Source: Symsagittifera roscoffensis | Lineage: Eukaryota; Xenacoelomorpha; Acoela; Convolutidae | Reading direction: 5' to 3' | Assembly: GCF_963678635.1 (NCBI RefSeq) | Contig: NC_087065.1 | Coordinates: 18,677,623-18,741,622, forward strand | Length of the DNA: 64,000 nucleotides | In this document: one piece after another, positions 35,682 to 47,114 of the stretch | Layout of the letters: each line of letters begins with the position of its first letter | Numbering within the stretch: the first letter of the stretch is position 1 | Program-made: the position numbers and the translations under genes | Notes under the pieces: model-generated | Database searches by the model: none | What the model was told of the DNA's origin: nothing | The model's input: only the letters and a program-made list of their open reading frames with translations

Positions 35682-35886
35682 CGACCAAATTAACATCCTC
35701 CTCCTCCCCCCCCCCCCCCAATCCGTTTAGGGGGGAGGATGTTAACTTGGTTCTGAGTTCGAATTTTCAGCCAATCAGAATAGAGAATTTTACACGCAGC
35801 GCTTATCAAAATTAATTTATATTGAACGCCGCTGGTAGGAGGATCTTAACTTGGTCTATTTGAGGGGGAGGATGTTAACTTGATCC
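35682..35886. mobile_element. TTAACATCC-ended MITE, copy with clean 8-bp target duplication
   Basis: AAGTATCC occurs at 35,674-35,681 and again at 35,887-35,894. Between them, GACCAAATTAACATCCTCC and GGAGGATGTTAACTTGATCC form inverted ends. The same locus without the insert reads AAAAAGTATCCCCC at 52,540, 55,245 and 57,953. Length 205 bp, non-coding. An 8-bp duplication suits hAT or a few other superfamilies; the ends are not typical hAT. Confidence 0.88.
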
Positions 35887-36652
35887 AAGTATCCCCCGTC
35901 TTCAGTATCCCCCTTTCTGTTACTAGGTACAAAACTCAGATATGCTTAACCGTTGAATCAGTTGTTTATAGCGGCGGTAACTCGTTACTAGGTACCTTAG
36001 AGGGGAAATAGTTAAAGATTAATAGTTAGAGGAAATAGTTAATCCAATGAAGCTTCAGTACGACTCTATAACATTTCGTTTCGGCCGATAAAATCAGACT
36101 TGTAGCGTCTATATAAATGAGTTTTGAGTCGTGTCGTTTATTGGTATCGAAATTGGTCGTTTTTTTCTTTTATTCAGAATTTTTTAGCAAGTTTGAGTGT
36201 ATCAAAGTAATACAGCCATTATGATCATTCTGCTAAAAAACATCAAACATCTGTGACCCTGGTCTGATTTAAAAAAAAATAGCAGATCAAAATCAGACAC
36301 TGGCTTCATGGCAAAAAAGTCCTTAAAAAATGCTGCACAAAGTATTTGAAACTTGTTGTGTCGACAATTTTTGGAGAAAACTACGAAACGTTTGCTCGGG
36401 TGGTTTTTGTTCTCCAAACAAACTTCAACTCTTGCCACATCAAGTTTCAAGAGTTAAGGATCAATTATATTATGATTCTAGTACCAGCCTTACCAAAATA
36501 GAGAAAAAAATCAATTACCATTTTTTGAAAACAAATTATAATCAATTATAATATGTTTTAATTGGGTATAATGGATTATCACTCCATCTATTTCCAAAAC
36601 AATTTTACTAATACGTTACAATCGATTATTTCATTTCTTATTTCTAAGTTAT

Positions 36653-37158
36653 TGTCCGACTTTCGTAACAAAAATAACGGAATCTTTGTGCTCGGGGTGG
36701 GTTTTTTTCTTCAGACAATTTTTTTAACTAGCCTTTTTTGACAAAATGTTTTTTATATCATTCAAAAAGTATTGTTGTCCTGAGCTTAAATTTGAAAAGA
36801 TATTTCACCTGTGACCATTTTTTGTAAAATTATGGGGATTCAAAGATTGTCATGTTGGCCAATTTGGGACAATTAAAGCGCGATACATTTCGCGCTGTTA
36901 ACGCGTAAGCGGAGATTTAATCCGTCTTAGAAATCGTTTCAAATTGGTTGAGGAAGCTTATATGCCATAATTGATATGTTATTAGGAGCGAAACTTATCA
37001 GTTTTTACTTTACATGGCGTGTGGGGGGATGTTTTTCATAAAAAATTTCAAATTTTAGAAAAATATTTTTTTCATTTTATTTTATTTCATATAATGTTTT
37101 TTGTTATTACTGCTGCTCCATAAACCTCCACAAGCAGCCCTGATACAAGCAGTCTTGT
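36653..37158 (+). mobile_element. HINE-like element, copy 2
   Basis: Begins TGTCCGACTTTCGTAACAAA and ends AGCAGTCTTGT. Internal GCGCGATACATTTCGCGC and GTAAGCGGAGATTTAATCCG are present. Part of the stem-loop near the 3' end is lost. Confidence 0.85.
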
Positions 37159-37970
37159 TTTTTATGACCAAAAAAACTACTTTAAGCCGACTATAATTGG
37201 ATAATCAATTTGAGCGCAGTTTTTCTCGAAGTTTTGATAACGTGATAAAAACAACGAAAATTTTTTGCGATAAATCTGTGAGCAAAAAACTTTTGCGGGC
37301 AAAATACCAAAAAGATTGCGAGCAATCTGAGTTTTTCCATTTTCTTTTAAATGTGACAAAAAGTTCGTAAGGACAAGACAATTAAAAAGAGCGCATAAAA
37401 ACAACACAATTTTAAATTTAAAAGGCTTTTTTAAACTGGTTTGAATTAACAGGAAAAATGATGAGAGAAAATCTTACTTAGAATGTTCTCAGACTTATAA
37501 TGCCGAAATTTTTACTCGTCTTTTATTGGTTACAAATGATGTTCACTTTTATCAGCAATGGATCCCGTAATTCGCAACTAGCCAAAGTTTTGGGGTGAAA
37601 CTTTCGGCGCGAACTAGGAAAATTACACTGCACCATCTTATTTCTGCAAAACGCTTAAAAAAATTTTGTCATTATTTTTTCTCGAATTCAACCCAATTTG
37701 AGAAAAAATTTTAGTTTTGAAGAGTATTTGTTGTTTATTGATAATTTGTATCAGCACTGTATACATTGCTGGATACATTGAAAATTTTGGGCTTTTTGTT
37801 TTCAGATGTTTCTGTTTTGAAAATCTTGGTCGTCGCAAATTGCCTTCGATTCAATTTAGACTCATTCATAATCGCTGATTCTTTCAAGCGCAAGTCATTC
37901 TTTAAGCAAAACTTAGGGCGTTGATTCTTATCCAATTGAGTGAAAATATGAATTCGTACTTTTTGCTTTT

Positions 37971-38503
37971 TGTTCCGACTTTCGATACAAAAGTGACGGA
38001 ATATTTGTGCTCGGGGTGGGTTTTTTTTTCTTCAGACAAATTTCGACTTTTTAACTAGCCATTTTTGACGGAATTTTATTACATCATTCAAAAGGTGTTG
38101 TTGTCCTGAGCTTAAATTTGAAAAGATATTTCAGCCGTGATCATTTTTTGTAAAGTTATGGGGGTTTAAAAATTGTCATTTTGACCAATTTGGGAAAATT
38201 AACGCGCGATATAGTTCGCGCTATTAACGCGTAAGCGGAGATTTAATCCGTCTTATAAATTGTTCCAAATTGGTTGAACGAAGCTTATTTGCCATAATTG
38301 ATGTGTTACAAGGAACGAAAACTATCTTTTTGTACTTTATATGGCGTGTGGGGTGATGATTTTCATAAAATTTTCAAATTTTAGAAAAATTTTTTTCAAT
38401 TTATTTTATTTTATATAAGGTTTTTATGTTATTACTGCTGCTCCATAAACCTTCAAAAGCGGTCGGAACATTCAAGGCTTCGCCTTGATACGAGTAGTCT
38501 TGT
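37971..38503 (+). mobile_element. HINE-like element, copy 3
   Basis: Full-length (533 bp). The 5' hairpin TTCCGACTTTCGATACGAAA is intact; it ends with AAGGCTTCGCCTT then a TAGTCTTGT tail. Confidence 0.9.
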
Positions 38504-38615
38504 ATACTTTTGTTTTTATCGTTCCGTTAATGTTGGGTTACGTAATTCGCATTTTATTCCTCAGAAGTAGAACTCAGATGTCTTTTTGGGACTAAAAGAG
38601 TCGGATATCTTTCAT

Positions 38616-38697
38616 TATCCCCTCTTGCAAAAAGTATCCGGACCAAGTTAACATCCGGATATTAACTTGGTCCGGATACTTTTTGCAAGAGGGGATA
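38616..38697. repeat. 82-bp loopless palindrome
   Basis: Arms 38,616-38,656 and 38,657-38,697 are reverse complements with one mismatch and no spacer. The palindrome joins host flank (CCCCTCTTGCAAAAAGTATC) to the MITE end (GGACCAAGTTAACATCC) and back again. Confidence 0.95.
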
Positions 38698-38900
38698 GAG
38701 GGGACAAGTTAACATCCTCTCCCCCCCTCCCCCCGAAATCCGTTTAGGGGGGAGGATGTTAACTTGGTTCTGAGTTCGAATTTTCAGCCAATCAGAATAA
38801 AGAATTTTACACGCAGCGCTTATCAAAATTATTTTAAATTCAACGCTGGGGTGGAGGATTTTAACTTGGTCTATTTGAGGGAAGGATGTTAACTTGATCC
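38640..38900. mobile_element. TTAACATCC-ended MITE copy with inverted internal duplication
   Basis: AAGTATCC flanks it at 38,632-38,639 and 38,901-38,908. The 5' end GGACCAAGTTAACATCC is duplicated in inverse orientation together with target flank, producing the 82-bp palindrome. Confidence 0.85.
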
Positions 38901-39647
38901 AAGTATCCCCCTTCTTCAGTATCCCCCTTCTTGTTACTAGGTACAAAACTCAGATATGCTTAATCGTTGAATTAGTTGTTTATAGCGGCAGTAACTCGTT
39001 ACTAGGTACCTTAGAGGGGAAATAGTTAAAGATGAGTGGTTTAAGGAAATAGTTAATCCAATGAAGCTTCAGTACTACTCTATGACATTTCGTTTCGGCC
39101 GATAAAATCAGACTTGTAGCGTCTATATAAATGAGTTCTGAGACGTGTCGTTTATTGGTATCGAAATTGGTCGTTTTCTTTTATTCGGATTTTTTTAGCA
39201 AGTTTGAGTGTATCAAAGTAATACAGCCATTATGATCATTCTGCTAACAAACATCAAACATCTGTGACCCTGGTCTGATTAAAAAAGAAAAATAGCAGAT
39301 CAAAATCAGGCACTGACTTCATGGCAAAAACAAAGTCCTAAAAAATGCTGCTCAAAGTATTTGAAACTTGTTGTGTCGACAATTTTTGGAGAAAACTATG
39401 AAACGTTTGCTCGGGTGGTTTATGTTCTCCCACATCAAGTTTCAAGAGTTAATGATCAATTATATTATGATTCTAGTACTAGCCTTACTAAAATAGAGAA
39501 AAAAATCAATTACAATTTTTTGAAAACAAATTATAATCAATTATAATATGTTGTAATTGGTTACAATGGATTATCACTCCATCTATTTTCGAAACAATTT
39601 TACTAATACGTTAGAATCGATTATTTCAATTCATATTTCTAATTTAT

Positions 39648-40125
39648 TGTTCCGACTTTCGTAACGAAAGTAACGGAATATTTGTGCCCGGGGTGAGTTT
39701 TTTTCCTCAGACAAATTTTGACTTTTTAACTAGCCATTTTTGACGGATTTTTTTTATTATTCAAAAGGTATTGTTGTCTTGAGCTTAAATTGGAAACGAT
39801 ATTTTACCTGTGAACATTTTTCGTAAAGTTATAGGGGTTAAAAGATTGTCATTTTGGTCAATTTGGGACAAATAACGCGCGATACATTTCGCGCTATTAA
39901 CTCGTAAGCGGAGATTTAATCCGTCTTCAAAACGTTACATTGAGCGAAATCTATTCTTTTGTACTTTATATTGCGTGTGGGGGACGCTTTCAAAAAAAAT
40001 TCAATTTTTAGAAAAAAAAAACTTTTTTATTATAGTACATTTATTTTTTTATGTTGCTACTGCTCAATAAACCTTAAAAGGCAGTCGAAACATTCAGGGC
40101 TTTGCCCTGATACAAGCAGTCTTGT
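39648..40125 (+). mobile_element. HINE-like element, copy 4
   Basis: Begins TGTTCCGACTTTCGTAACGA and ends AAGCAGTCTTGT. Shorter (478 bp) through an internal deletion near 39,930 (the AAATTGGTTGAA segment is missing). Confidence 0.85.
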
Positions 40126-40419
40126 TTGTTATTCGCAAAAAAATACTTCAAACCGACTATAATTGGATAATCAATTTGAGCGCAGTTTTGCTCGAAGTTT
40201 TGATAACGTGATAAAAACAACGAAAAATTTTTGCGATAAACCTGTGAGCAAAAAACTTTTGCAAGCAAAATACCAAAATCAATTCGAGCAATCTGAGCTT
40301 TCCCATACAGTTTTAAAAGTGACAAAAAGTTCGGAAGGACAAAACAATTAAAAAGAGCGGATAAAAAGAACACCATTTTAAATTTGAAAGGCCTTTTTTA
40401 AACTGGTTTGAATTAAGAG

Positions 40420-40848
40420 CAGAGGCGGATTTAGGGGGGGCGGGGGGGGGGGGGCGGACGCCTCCCCCTCAGGGATTCGAACCCCTGCCAACCCAAAGGG
40501 TCCCCCCTTTGGTACTTTTTTAAGAAATCCTCTTTTGGCCGACCGACCCTAAAATTTTTCTAAAGACCCCTTGGGCGCCAGTATATATTAATTTTGAGGG
40601 AGAGCGCGAGCCAAAAAAATGCGTTTTTCTTGTCAAAATTTTCCAAAAAGTGCCCAAAAACGGCTTTTTTGACCTGTTTTTTCAAAAAATTGCCTGCGGC
40701 GCAGAAAGTTTGGCCAAAACAGGGTCTTTTTACTGCTTTGGGAGAGCTCGGAAAGTCAATTTTATCGACCTAAAAAAAAAGGTTGTCGAAACTTTTGAAA
40801 ATTTTTTGAAAATCCCCCCCCCTCCAGCAAATCCTAGATCCGCCCCTG
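40420..40848 (-). mobile_element. complete hAT-like non-autonomous element with tRNA-like motif
   Basis: It starts CAGAGGCGGATTTAG, ends CTAGATCCGCCCCTG, and is flanked by the 8-bp duplication ATTAAGAG (40,412-40,419 and 40,849-40,856). The same locus without insertion is at 60,087-60,094, where ATTAAGAG occurs once. CAGRG-type ends plus 8-bp duplications are the hAT signature. On the - strand an internal AGGGGTTCGAATCCCTGA matches a tRNA T-arm (B box). No transposase is encoded, so it depends on an enzyme elsewhere. Strand is given by the tRNA-like motif. Confidence 0.9.
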
Positions 40849-41251
40849 ATTAAGAGAGAAAATGATGAGAGAAAATCTTACTTAGATTGCTATCAGACTT
40901 ATGATGCCGAAGATTGTACTCGTCTTATATTTTTTGGTTACAAATGAGGTTCATTTTTATGAGCAATGGATCCCGTAATTCCCAACAAGCCAAAGTTTTG
41001 GGGTGAAACTTTCGGCGCAAACTAGGAAAATTACACTGCACCATCTTATTTCTGCAAAACGCTTAAATAAATTGTGTCATTATTTTTTCTCGAATTCAAC
41101 CCAATTTGAGAAAAAATTTTAGTTTTGAAGAGTATTTGTTTTAATTGATAATTTGTATCAGCACTGTAAACATTGCTGCATACATTGAAAATTTTGGGCT
41201 TTTAGTTGTCAGATGTTTCTGTTTTGAACATCATGGTAGTCGCAATATGCC

Positions 41252-41377
41252 TTCGAATTTTCAGCCAATCAGAATAGAGAATTTTACACGCAGCGCTTAT
41301 CAAAATTAATTTATATTGAACGCTGGTAGGAGGATCTTAACTTGGTCTATTTGAGGGGGAGGATGTTAACTTGATCC
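41252..41377. mobile_element. 3' half of the TTAACATCC-ended MITE at the tandem junction
   Basis: Retains TTCAGCCAATCAGAATAGAG to AACTTGATCC, followed by AAGTATCC at 41,378-41,385. The 5' half is missing because the 5.49 kb unit boundary lies inside the element. Confidence 0.85.
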
Positions 41378-42142
41378 AAGTATCCCCCGTCTTCAGTATC
41401 CCCCTTTTTATTACTAGGTACAAAACTCAGATATGCTTAACCGTTGAATCAGTTGTTTATAGCGGCGGTAACTCGTTACGAGGTACCTTAGAGGGGAAAT
41501 AGTTAAAGATGAATAGTTCGATGAAATAGTTAATCCAATGAAGCTTCAGTACGACTCTATAACATTTCGTTTCGGCCGATAAAATCAGACTTGTACCGTC
41601 TATATAGATGAGTTTTGAGTCGTGTCGTTTATTGGTATCGAAATTGGTCGTTTTCTTTTATTCAGATTTTTTTAGCAAGTTTGAGTGTATCAAAGTAATA
41701 CAGCCATTATGATCATTCTGCTAACAAACATCAAACATCTGTGACCCTGGTCTGATTAAAAAAAAAAAATAGCAGATCAAAATCAGACACTGATTTCATG
41801 GCAAAAAAGTCCTTAAAAAATGCTGCACAAAATATTTGAAACTTGTTGTGTCGACAATTTTTGGAGAAAACTACGAAACGTTTGCTCGGGTGGTTTTTGT
41901 TCTCCAAACATACTTCAACTCTTGCCACATCAAGTTTCAAGAGTTAAGGATCAATTATATTATGATTCTAGTACCAGCCTTACTAAAATAGAGAAAAAAA
42001 TCAATTACAATTGTTTGAAAACAAATTATAATCAATTATAATATGTTTTAATTGGTTATAATGGATTATCACTCCATCTATTTCCGAAACAATTTTACTA
42101 ATACGTTACAATCGATTATTTCATTTCAGATTTCTAAGTTAT

Positions 42143-42667
42143 TGTCCGACTTTCGTAACAAAAATAACGGAATCTTTGTGCTCGGGGTGGGTTTTTTCTT
42201 CAGGCAATTTTTTGAACTAGCCTTTTTTGACAAAATGTTTCTATATCATTCAAAACATATTGATGTCCTGAGCTTAAATTTGAAAAGAAGTTTCACCTGT
42301 GACCATTTTTTGTAAAGTTATGGGGATTCAAAGATTGTCATGTTGGCCAACTTGGGACAATTAAAGCGCGATACATTTCGCGCTGTTAACGCGTAAGCGG
42401 AGGTTTAATCCGTCGTAGAAATCGTTTCAAATTGGTTGAGGAAGCTTATATGCCAAAATTGATATGTTATTAGGAGCGAAATTTATCAGTTTGTACTTTA
42501 TATGGCGTGTGGGGAGATGATTTTCATAAAAACTTTCAAATTTTAGAAAAATATTTTTTTTATTTTATTTTATTTCATATAATGTTTTTTGTTATTACTG
42601 CTGCTCTATAAACCTTCAAAAGCAGTCGGAACATTCGGGGCTTTGCCCTGATACAAAGATGTCTTGT
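42143..42667 (+). mobile_element. HINE-like element, copy 5
   Basis: Tandem partner of copy 2, with the same TGTCCGAC start; 525 bp, ending ATGTCTTGT. Confidence 0.85.
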
Positions 42668-43477
42668 TTTTTATGACCAAAAAACTACTTTAAACCGACT
42701 ATAACTGGATAATCAATTTGAGCGCAAATTTGCTCGAAGTTTTGATAACGTGATAAAAACAACGAAAATTTTTTGCGATTAATCTGTGAGCAAAAAACTT
42801 TTGCGGGCAAAATACCAAAAAATTTGCGAGCAATCTGAGTTTTTCCATTTTCTTTTAAATGTAACAAAAGTTCGTAAGGACAAAACAATTAAAAAGAGCG
42901 CATAACAACAACACAATTTTAAATTTAAAAGGCTTTTTTAAACTGGTTTGAATTAACAGGAAAAATGATGAGAGAAAATTTTACTTAGAATGTTCTCAGA
43001 CTTATAATGCCGAAATTTTTACTCGTCTTTTATTGGTTACAAATGAGGTTGACTTTTATCAGCAATGGATCCCGTAATTCGCAACTAGCCAAAATTTTGG
43101 GGTGAAACTTTCGGCGCGAACTAGGAAAATTACACTGCACCATCTTATTTCTGCAAAACGCTTAAATAAATTTTGTCATTATTTTTTCTCGAATTCAACC
43201 CAATTTGAGAAAAAATTTTAGTTTTGAAGAGTATTTGTTTTTTATTGATAATTTGTATCAGCACTGTATACACTGCTGGATACATTAAAAATTTTGGGCT
43301 TTTTGTTTTCAGATGTTTCTGTTTTGAAAATTTTGGTAGTCGCAAAATGCCTTCGATTCAATTTAGACTCATTCATAATCGCTGATTCTTTCAAGCGCAA
43401 GTCATTCTTGAAGCAAAACTTAGGGCGTTGATTCTTATCCAATTGAGCGAAAATATGAATTCGTACTTTTTGCTTTT

Positions 43478-44009
43478 TGTTCCGACTTTCGATACAAAAG
43501 TGACGGAATATTTGTGCTCGGGGTGGGTTTTTTTTTCTTCAGACAAATTTCGACTTTTTAACTAGCCATTTTTGACGGAATTTTATTACATCATTCAAAA
43601 GGTGTTGTTGTCCTGAGCTTAAATTTGAAAAGATATTTCAGCCGTGATCATTTTTTGTAAAGTTATGGGGGTTTAAAAATTGTCATTTTGACCAATTTGG
43701 GAAAATTAACGCGCGATATAGTTCGCGCTATTATTGCGTAAGCGGAGATTTAATCCGTCTTATAAATTGTTCCAAATTGGTTGAACGAAGCTTATTTGCC
43801 ATAATTGATGTGTTACAAGGAACGAAAACTATCTTTTTGTACTTTATATGGCGTGTGGGGTGTTGATTTTCATAAAAATTTCAAATTTTAGAAAAAAATT
43901 TTCATTTTATTTTATTTTATATAATGTTTTTATGTTATTACTGCTGCTCCATAAACCTTCAAAAGCGGTCGGAAAATTCAAGGCTTTGCCTTGATACGAG
44001 TAGTCTTGT
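43478..44009 (+). mobile_element. HINE-like element, copy 6
   Basis: Tandem partner of copy 3, full-length, intact 5' hairpin, ending GAGTAGTCTTGT. Confidence 0.88.
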
Positions 44010-44122
44010 ATACTTTTGTTTTTATCGTTCCGTTAATGTTGGGTTACGTAATTTGCATTTTATTACTCAGAAGTAGAACTCAGATGTCTTTTTGGGACTA
44101 AAAGAGTCGGATATCTTTCAGT

Positions 44123-44204
44123 ATCCCCTCTTGCAAAAAGTATCCGGACCAAGTTAACATCCGGATGTTAACTTGGTCCAGATACTTTTTGCAAGAGGGG
44201 ATAG
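44123..44204. repeat. 82-bp loopless palindrome, second copy
   Basis: Tandem partner of the palindrome at 38,616. Arms 44,123-44,163 and 44,164-44,204, one mismatch at a different position (GGTCCAGATAC), so each copy has mutated independently. Confidence 0.95.
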
Positions 44205-44403
44205 AGGGGACAAGTTAACATCCTCTCCCCCCTCCCCGAAATCCGTTTAGGGGGGAGGATGTTAACTTGGTTCTGAGTTCGAATTTTCAGCCAATCAGAA
44301 TAGAGAATTTTACACGCAGCGCTTATCAAAATTATTTTAAAATCGACGCTGGGGTGGAGGATCTTAACTTGGTCTATTTGAGGGAAGGATGTTAACTTGA
44401 TCC
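44147..44403. mobile_element. TTAACATCC-ended MITE, tandem partner
   Basis: Flanked by AAGTATCC at 44,139-44,146 and 44,404-44,411; structure as at 38,640. Confidence 0.85.
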
Positions 44404-45168
44404 AAGTATCCCCCTTCTTCAGTATCCCCCTTCTTGTTACTAGGTACAAAACTCACATATGCTTAATCGTTGAATCAGTTGTTTATAGCGGCAGTAACTC
44501 GTTACTAGGTACCTTAGAGGGGAAATAGTTAAAGATGAGTAGTTTAAGGAAATAGTTAATCTTATGAAGCTTCAGTACTACTCTATGACATTTCGTTTCG
44601 GCCGATAAAATCAGACTTGTAGCGTCTATATAAATGAGTTCTGAGACGTGTCGTTTATTGGTATCGAAATTGGTCGTTTTCTTTTATTCGGATTTTTTTA
44701 GCAAGTTTGAGTGTATCAAAGTAATACAGCCATTATGATCATTCTGCTAACAAACATCAAACATCTGTGACCCTGGTCTGATTAAAAAAGAAAAACAGCA
44801 GATCAAAATCAGGCACTGACTTCATGGCAAAAAAGTCCTAAAAAATGCTGCTCAAAGTATTTGAAACTTGTTGTGTCGACAATTTTTGGAGAAAACTACG
44901 AAACGTTTGCTCGGGTGGTTTTTGTTCTCCAAACAAACGGCAACTCTTCCCAAATCAAGTTTCAAGAGTTAATGATCAATTATATTATGATTTTAGTACC
45001 AGCCTTACTAAAATAGAGAAAAAAAATCAATTACAATTTTTTGAAAACAGTTTATAATCAATTATAATATGTTGTAATTGGTTATAATGGATTATCACAC
45101 CATCTATTTTCGAAACAATTTTACTAATACGTTAGAATCAATTATTTCAATTCATATTTTTAATTTAT

Positions 45169-45692
45169 TGTTCCGACTTTCGTAACGAAAGTAACAGAAT
45201 ATTTGTGCCGGGGGTGAGTTTTTTTCCTCAGACAAATTTTGACTTTTTAACTAGCCATATTTGACGGATTTTTTTTTATTATTCAAAAAGTATTGTTGTC
45301 TTGAGCTTAAATTGGAAACGATATTTTACCTGTGACCATTTTTCGTAAAGTTATAGGGGTTAAAAGATTGTCATTTTTGTCAATTTGGGACAAATAACGC
45401 ACGATACATTTCGCGCTATTAACGCGTAAGCGAAGATTTAATCCGTCTTAGAAAATCGTTCCAAATTGGTTGAAAGAAGCTTATTTGCCATAATTGATTT
45501 GTTACATTGAGCGAAATCTATTCTTTTGTACTTTATATATGGCGTGTGGGGGATGCTTTCAAAAAAAAAATTCAATTTTTAGAAAAAAAACTTTTTTATT
45601 TTAGTACATTTATTTTTTATGTTGCTACTGCTCAATAAACCTTACAAGGCAGTCGAAACATTCAGGATTCGCCCTGATACAAGCAGTCTTGT
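45169..45692 (+). mobile_element. HINE-like element, copy 7
   Basis: Tandem partner of copy 4 but keeps the AAATTGGTTGAA segment; ends AAGCAGTCTTGT. Confidence 0.87.
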
Positions 45693-45987
45693 TTGTTATT
45701 CGCAAAAAAAATACTTCAAACCGACTATAATTGGATAATCAATTTGAGAGCAGTTTTGCTCGAAGTTTTGATAACGTGATAAAAACAACGAAAAATTTTT
45801 GCTATTAATCTGTGAGCAGAAAACTTTTGCAAGCAAAATACCAAAATCAATTCGAGCAATCTGAGCTTTCCCATACAGTTTTAAAAGTGACAAAAAGTTC
45901 GGAAGGACAAAACAATTAAAAAGAGCGGATAAAAAGAACACCATTTTAAGTTTGAAAGGCCTTTTTTAAACTGGTTTGAATTAAGAG

Positions 45988-46420
45988 CAGGGCGGATTTA
46001 GGGGGGGGGGCGGGGCGGTGGGGCGGACGCCTCCCTCTCAGGGATTCAGGGGGCGGGGGGGGGCGGACGCCTCCCCCTCAGGGATTCGAACCCCTGCCAA
46101 CCCAAAGGGTCCCCCCTTTGGTACTTTTTAAGAAATCCATTTTTGGCCGACCGACCCTAAAATTTTTCTAATAAAGGCGCCTTGGGCGCCAATATATACT
46201 AATTTTGAGGGGGAGCGCGAGCCAAAAAAATGCGTTTTTCTTGTCAAGTGCCCAAAAACGGCTTTTTGACCTGTTTTTTCAAAAAATTGCCTGCGGCGCA
46301 GAAAGTTTGGCCAAAACAGGGTCTTTTTACTGCTTTGGGAGAGCTCGGAAAGTCAATTTTATCGATCTAAAAAAAAACGGTCGTCTAAATTTTTGTAAAA
46401 TTTTCGTAAAGTTTCGGCAA
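45988..46420 (-). mobile_element. hAT-like element, 3'-deleted copy
   Basis: Follows ATTAAGAG (45,980-45,987) and begins CAGGGCGGATTTAGG. The G/C-rich front including GGGATTC is partly duplicated (46,021-46,090). The expected GATCCGCCCCTG end and second ATTAAGAG are missing; sequence passes directly into CAAAATTTTGGGCTTTTAGT, so a deletion removed the 3' end with downstream flank. Confidence 0.82.
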
Positions 46421-46608
46421 AATTTTGGGCTTTTAGTTGTCAGATGTTTCTGTTTTGAACATCATGGTAGTCGCAATATGCCTTCGATTCCAATTAGACT
46501 CATTCATAATCGCTGATTCTTTCAAACGAAAGTCATTCTTGAAGCAAAATTTAGGGCGTCGATTCTTATCCAATTGAGCGAAAATATGAATTCGTAGTTT
46601 TTGCTTTT

Positions 46609-46914
46609 TGTTCCGACTTTCGATACGAAAGTAACGGAATATTTGTGCACGGGGTGGGTTTTTTTTTTCTTCAGACAAATTTCGACTTTTTAACTAGCCA
46701 TTTTTGACGGAATTTTTAAATATAATTCAAAAGGTATTGTTGTCCTGAGCTTAAATTTGAAAAAAAATGTTTCACCTGTGATCATTTTTCGTAAAGTTAT
46801 GAGGGTTTAAAGATTGCCATTTTGACCAATTTGGGACAATTGACGCGCGATATATTTCTTGCTATTAACACGTAAGCGGAGATTTAATCCGTCTTATAAA
46901 TCGTTTCAAATTGG
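46609..46914 (+). mobile_element. HINE-like element, copy 8, cut by the assembly gap
   Basis: Intact 5' hairpin TTCCGACTTTCGATACGAAA; the sequence stops at the N run after CGTTTCAAATTGG. Confidence 0.85.
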
Positions 46915-47114
46915 NNNNNNNNNNNNNNNNNNNNNNNNNNNNNNNNNNNNNNNNNNNNNNNNNNNNNNNNNNNNNNNNNNNNNNNNNNNNNNNNNNNNNN
47001 NNNNNNNNNNNNNNNNNNNNNNNNNNNNNNNNNNNNNNNNNNNNNNNNNNNNNNNNNNNNNNNNNNNNNNNNNNNNNNNNNNNNNNNNNNNNNNNNNNNN
47101 NNNNNNNNNNNNNN
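46915..47114. other. assembly gap of 200 N
   Basis: Exactly 200 unspecified bases, probably a placeholder. It falls between two repeat blocks, as expected where an assembler could not resolve copy number. Confidence 0.99.

Larger units (their letters stand above)
30231..36650. repeat. left copy of a large segmental duplication
   Basis: GGTATGACAAATATGTCTTG at 30,231 and what follows match the sequence from 47,115 at an offset of about 16.87 kb. Examples: 30,429 with 47,318; 32,220 with 49,340; 34,962 with 51,830; 35,446 with 52,312. Similarity is high but broken by independent insertions: a HINE-like element at 33,903 only here, and a SINE at 48,061 only in the right copy. The short ORFs inside are duplicated noise. 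The partner begins right at the N gap, so the true left limit is unknown. Confidence 0.93.
35758..41251. repeat. tandem unit I of the 5.49 kb repeat
   Basis: TTCGAATTTTCAGCCAATC starts at 35,758 and again at 41,252, and everything between recurs in order at a shift of about 5.49-5.51 kb (36,330 with 41,820; 37,735 with 43,242; 38,662 with 44,168; 39,361 with 44,855). Each unit holds two related half-units: the TTTGAAACTTGTTGTGTCGA landmark recurs at alternating spacings of about 3.02 and 2.47 kb. Confidence 0.93.
41252..46914. repeat. tandem unit II of the 5.49 kb repeat, ending at the gap
   Basis: Second copy of the unit above. It differs by small indels and by a damaged hAT-like copy at 45,988. 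Its right end is lost in the N run. Confidence 0.92.
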
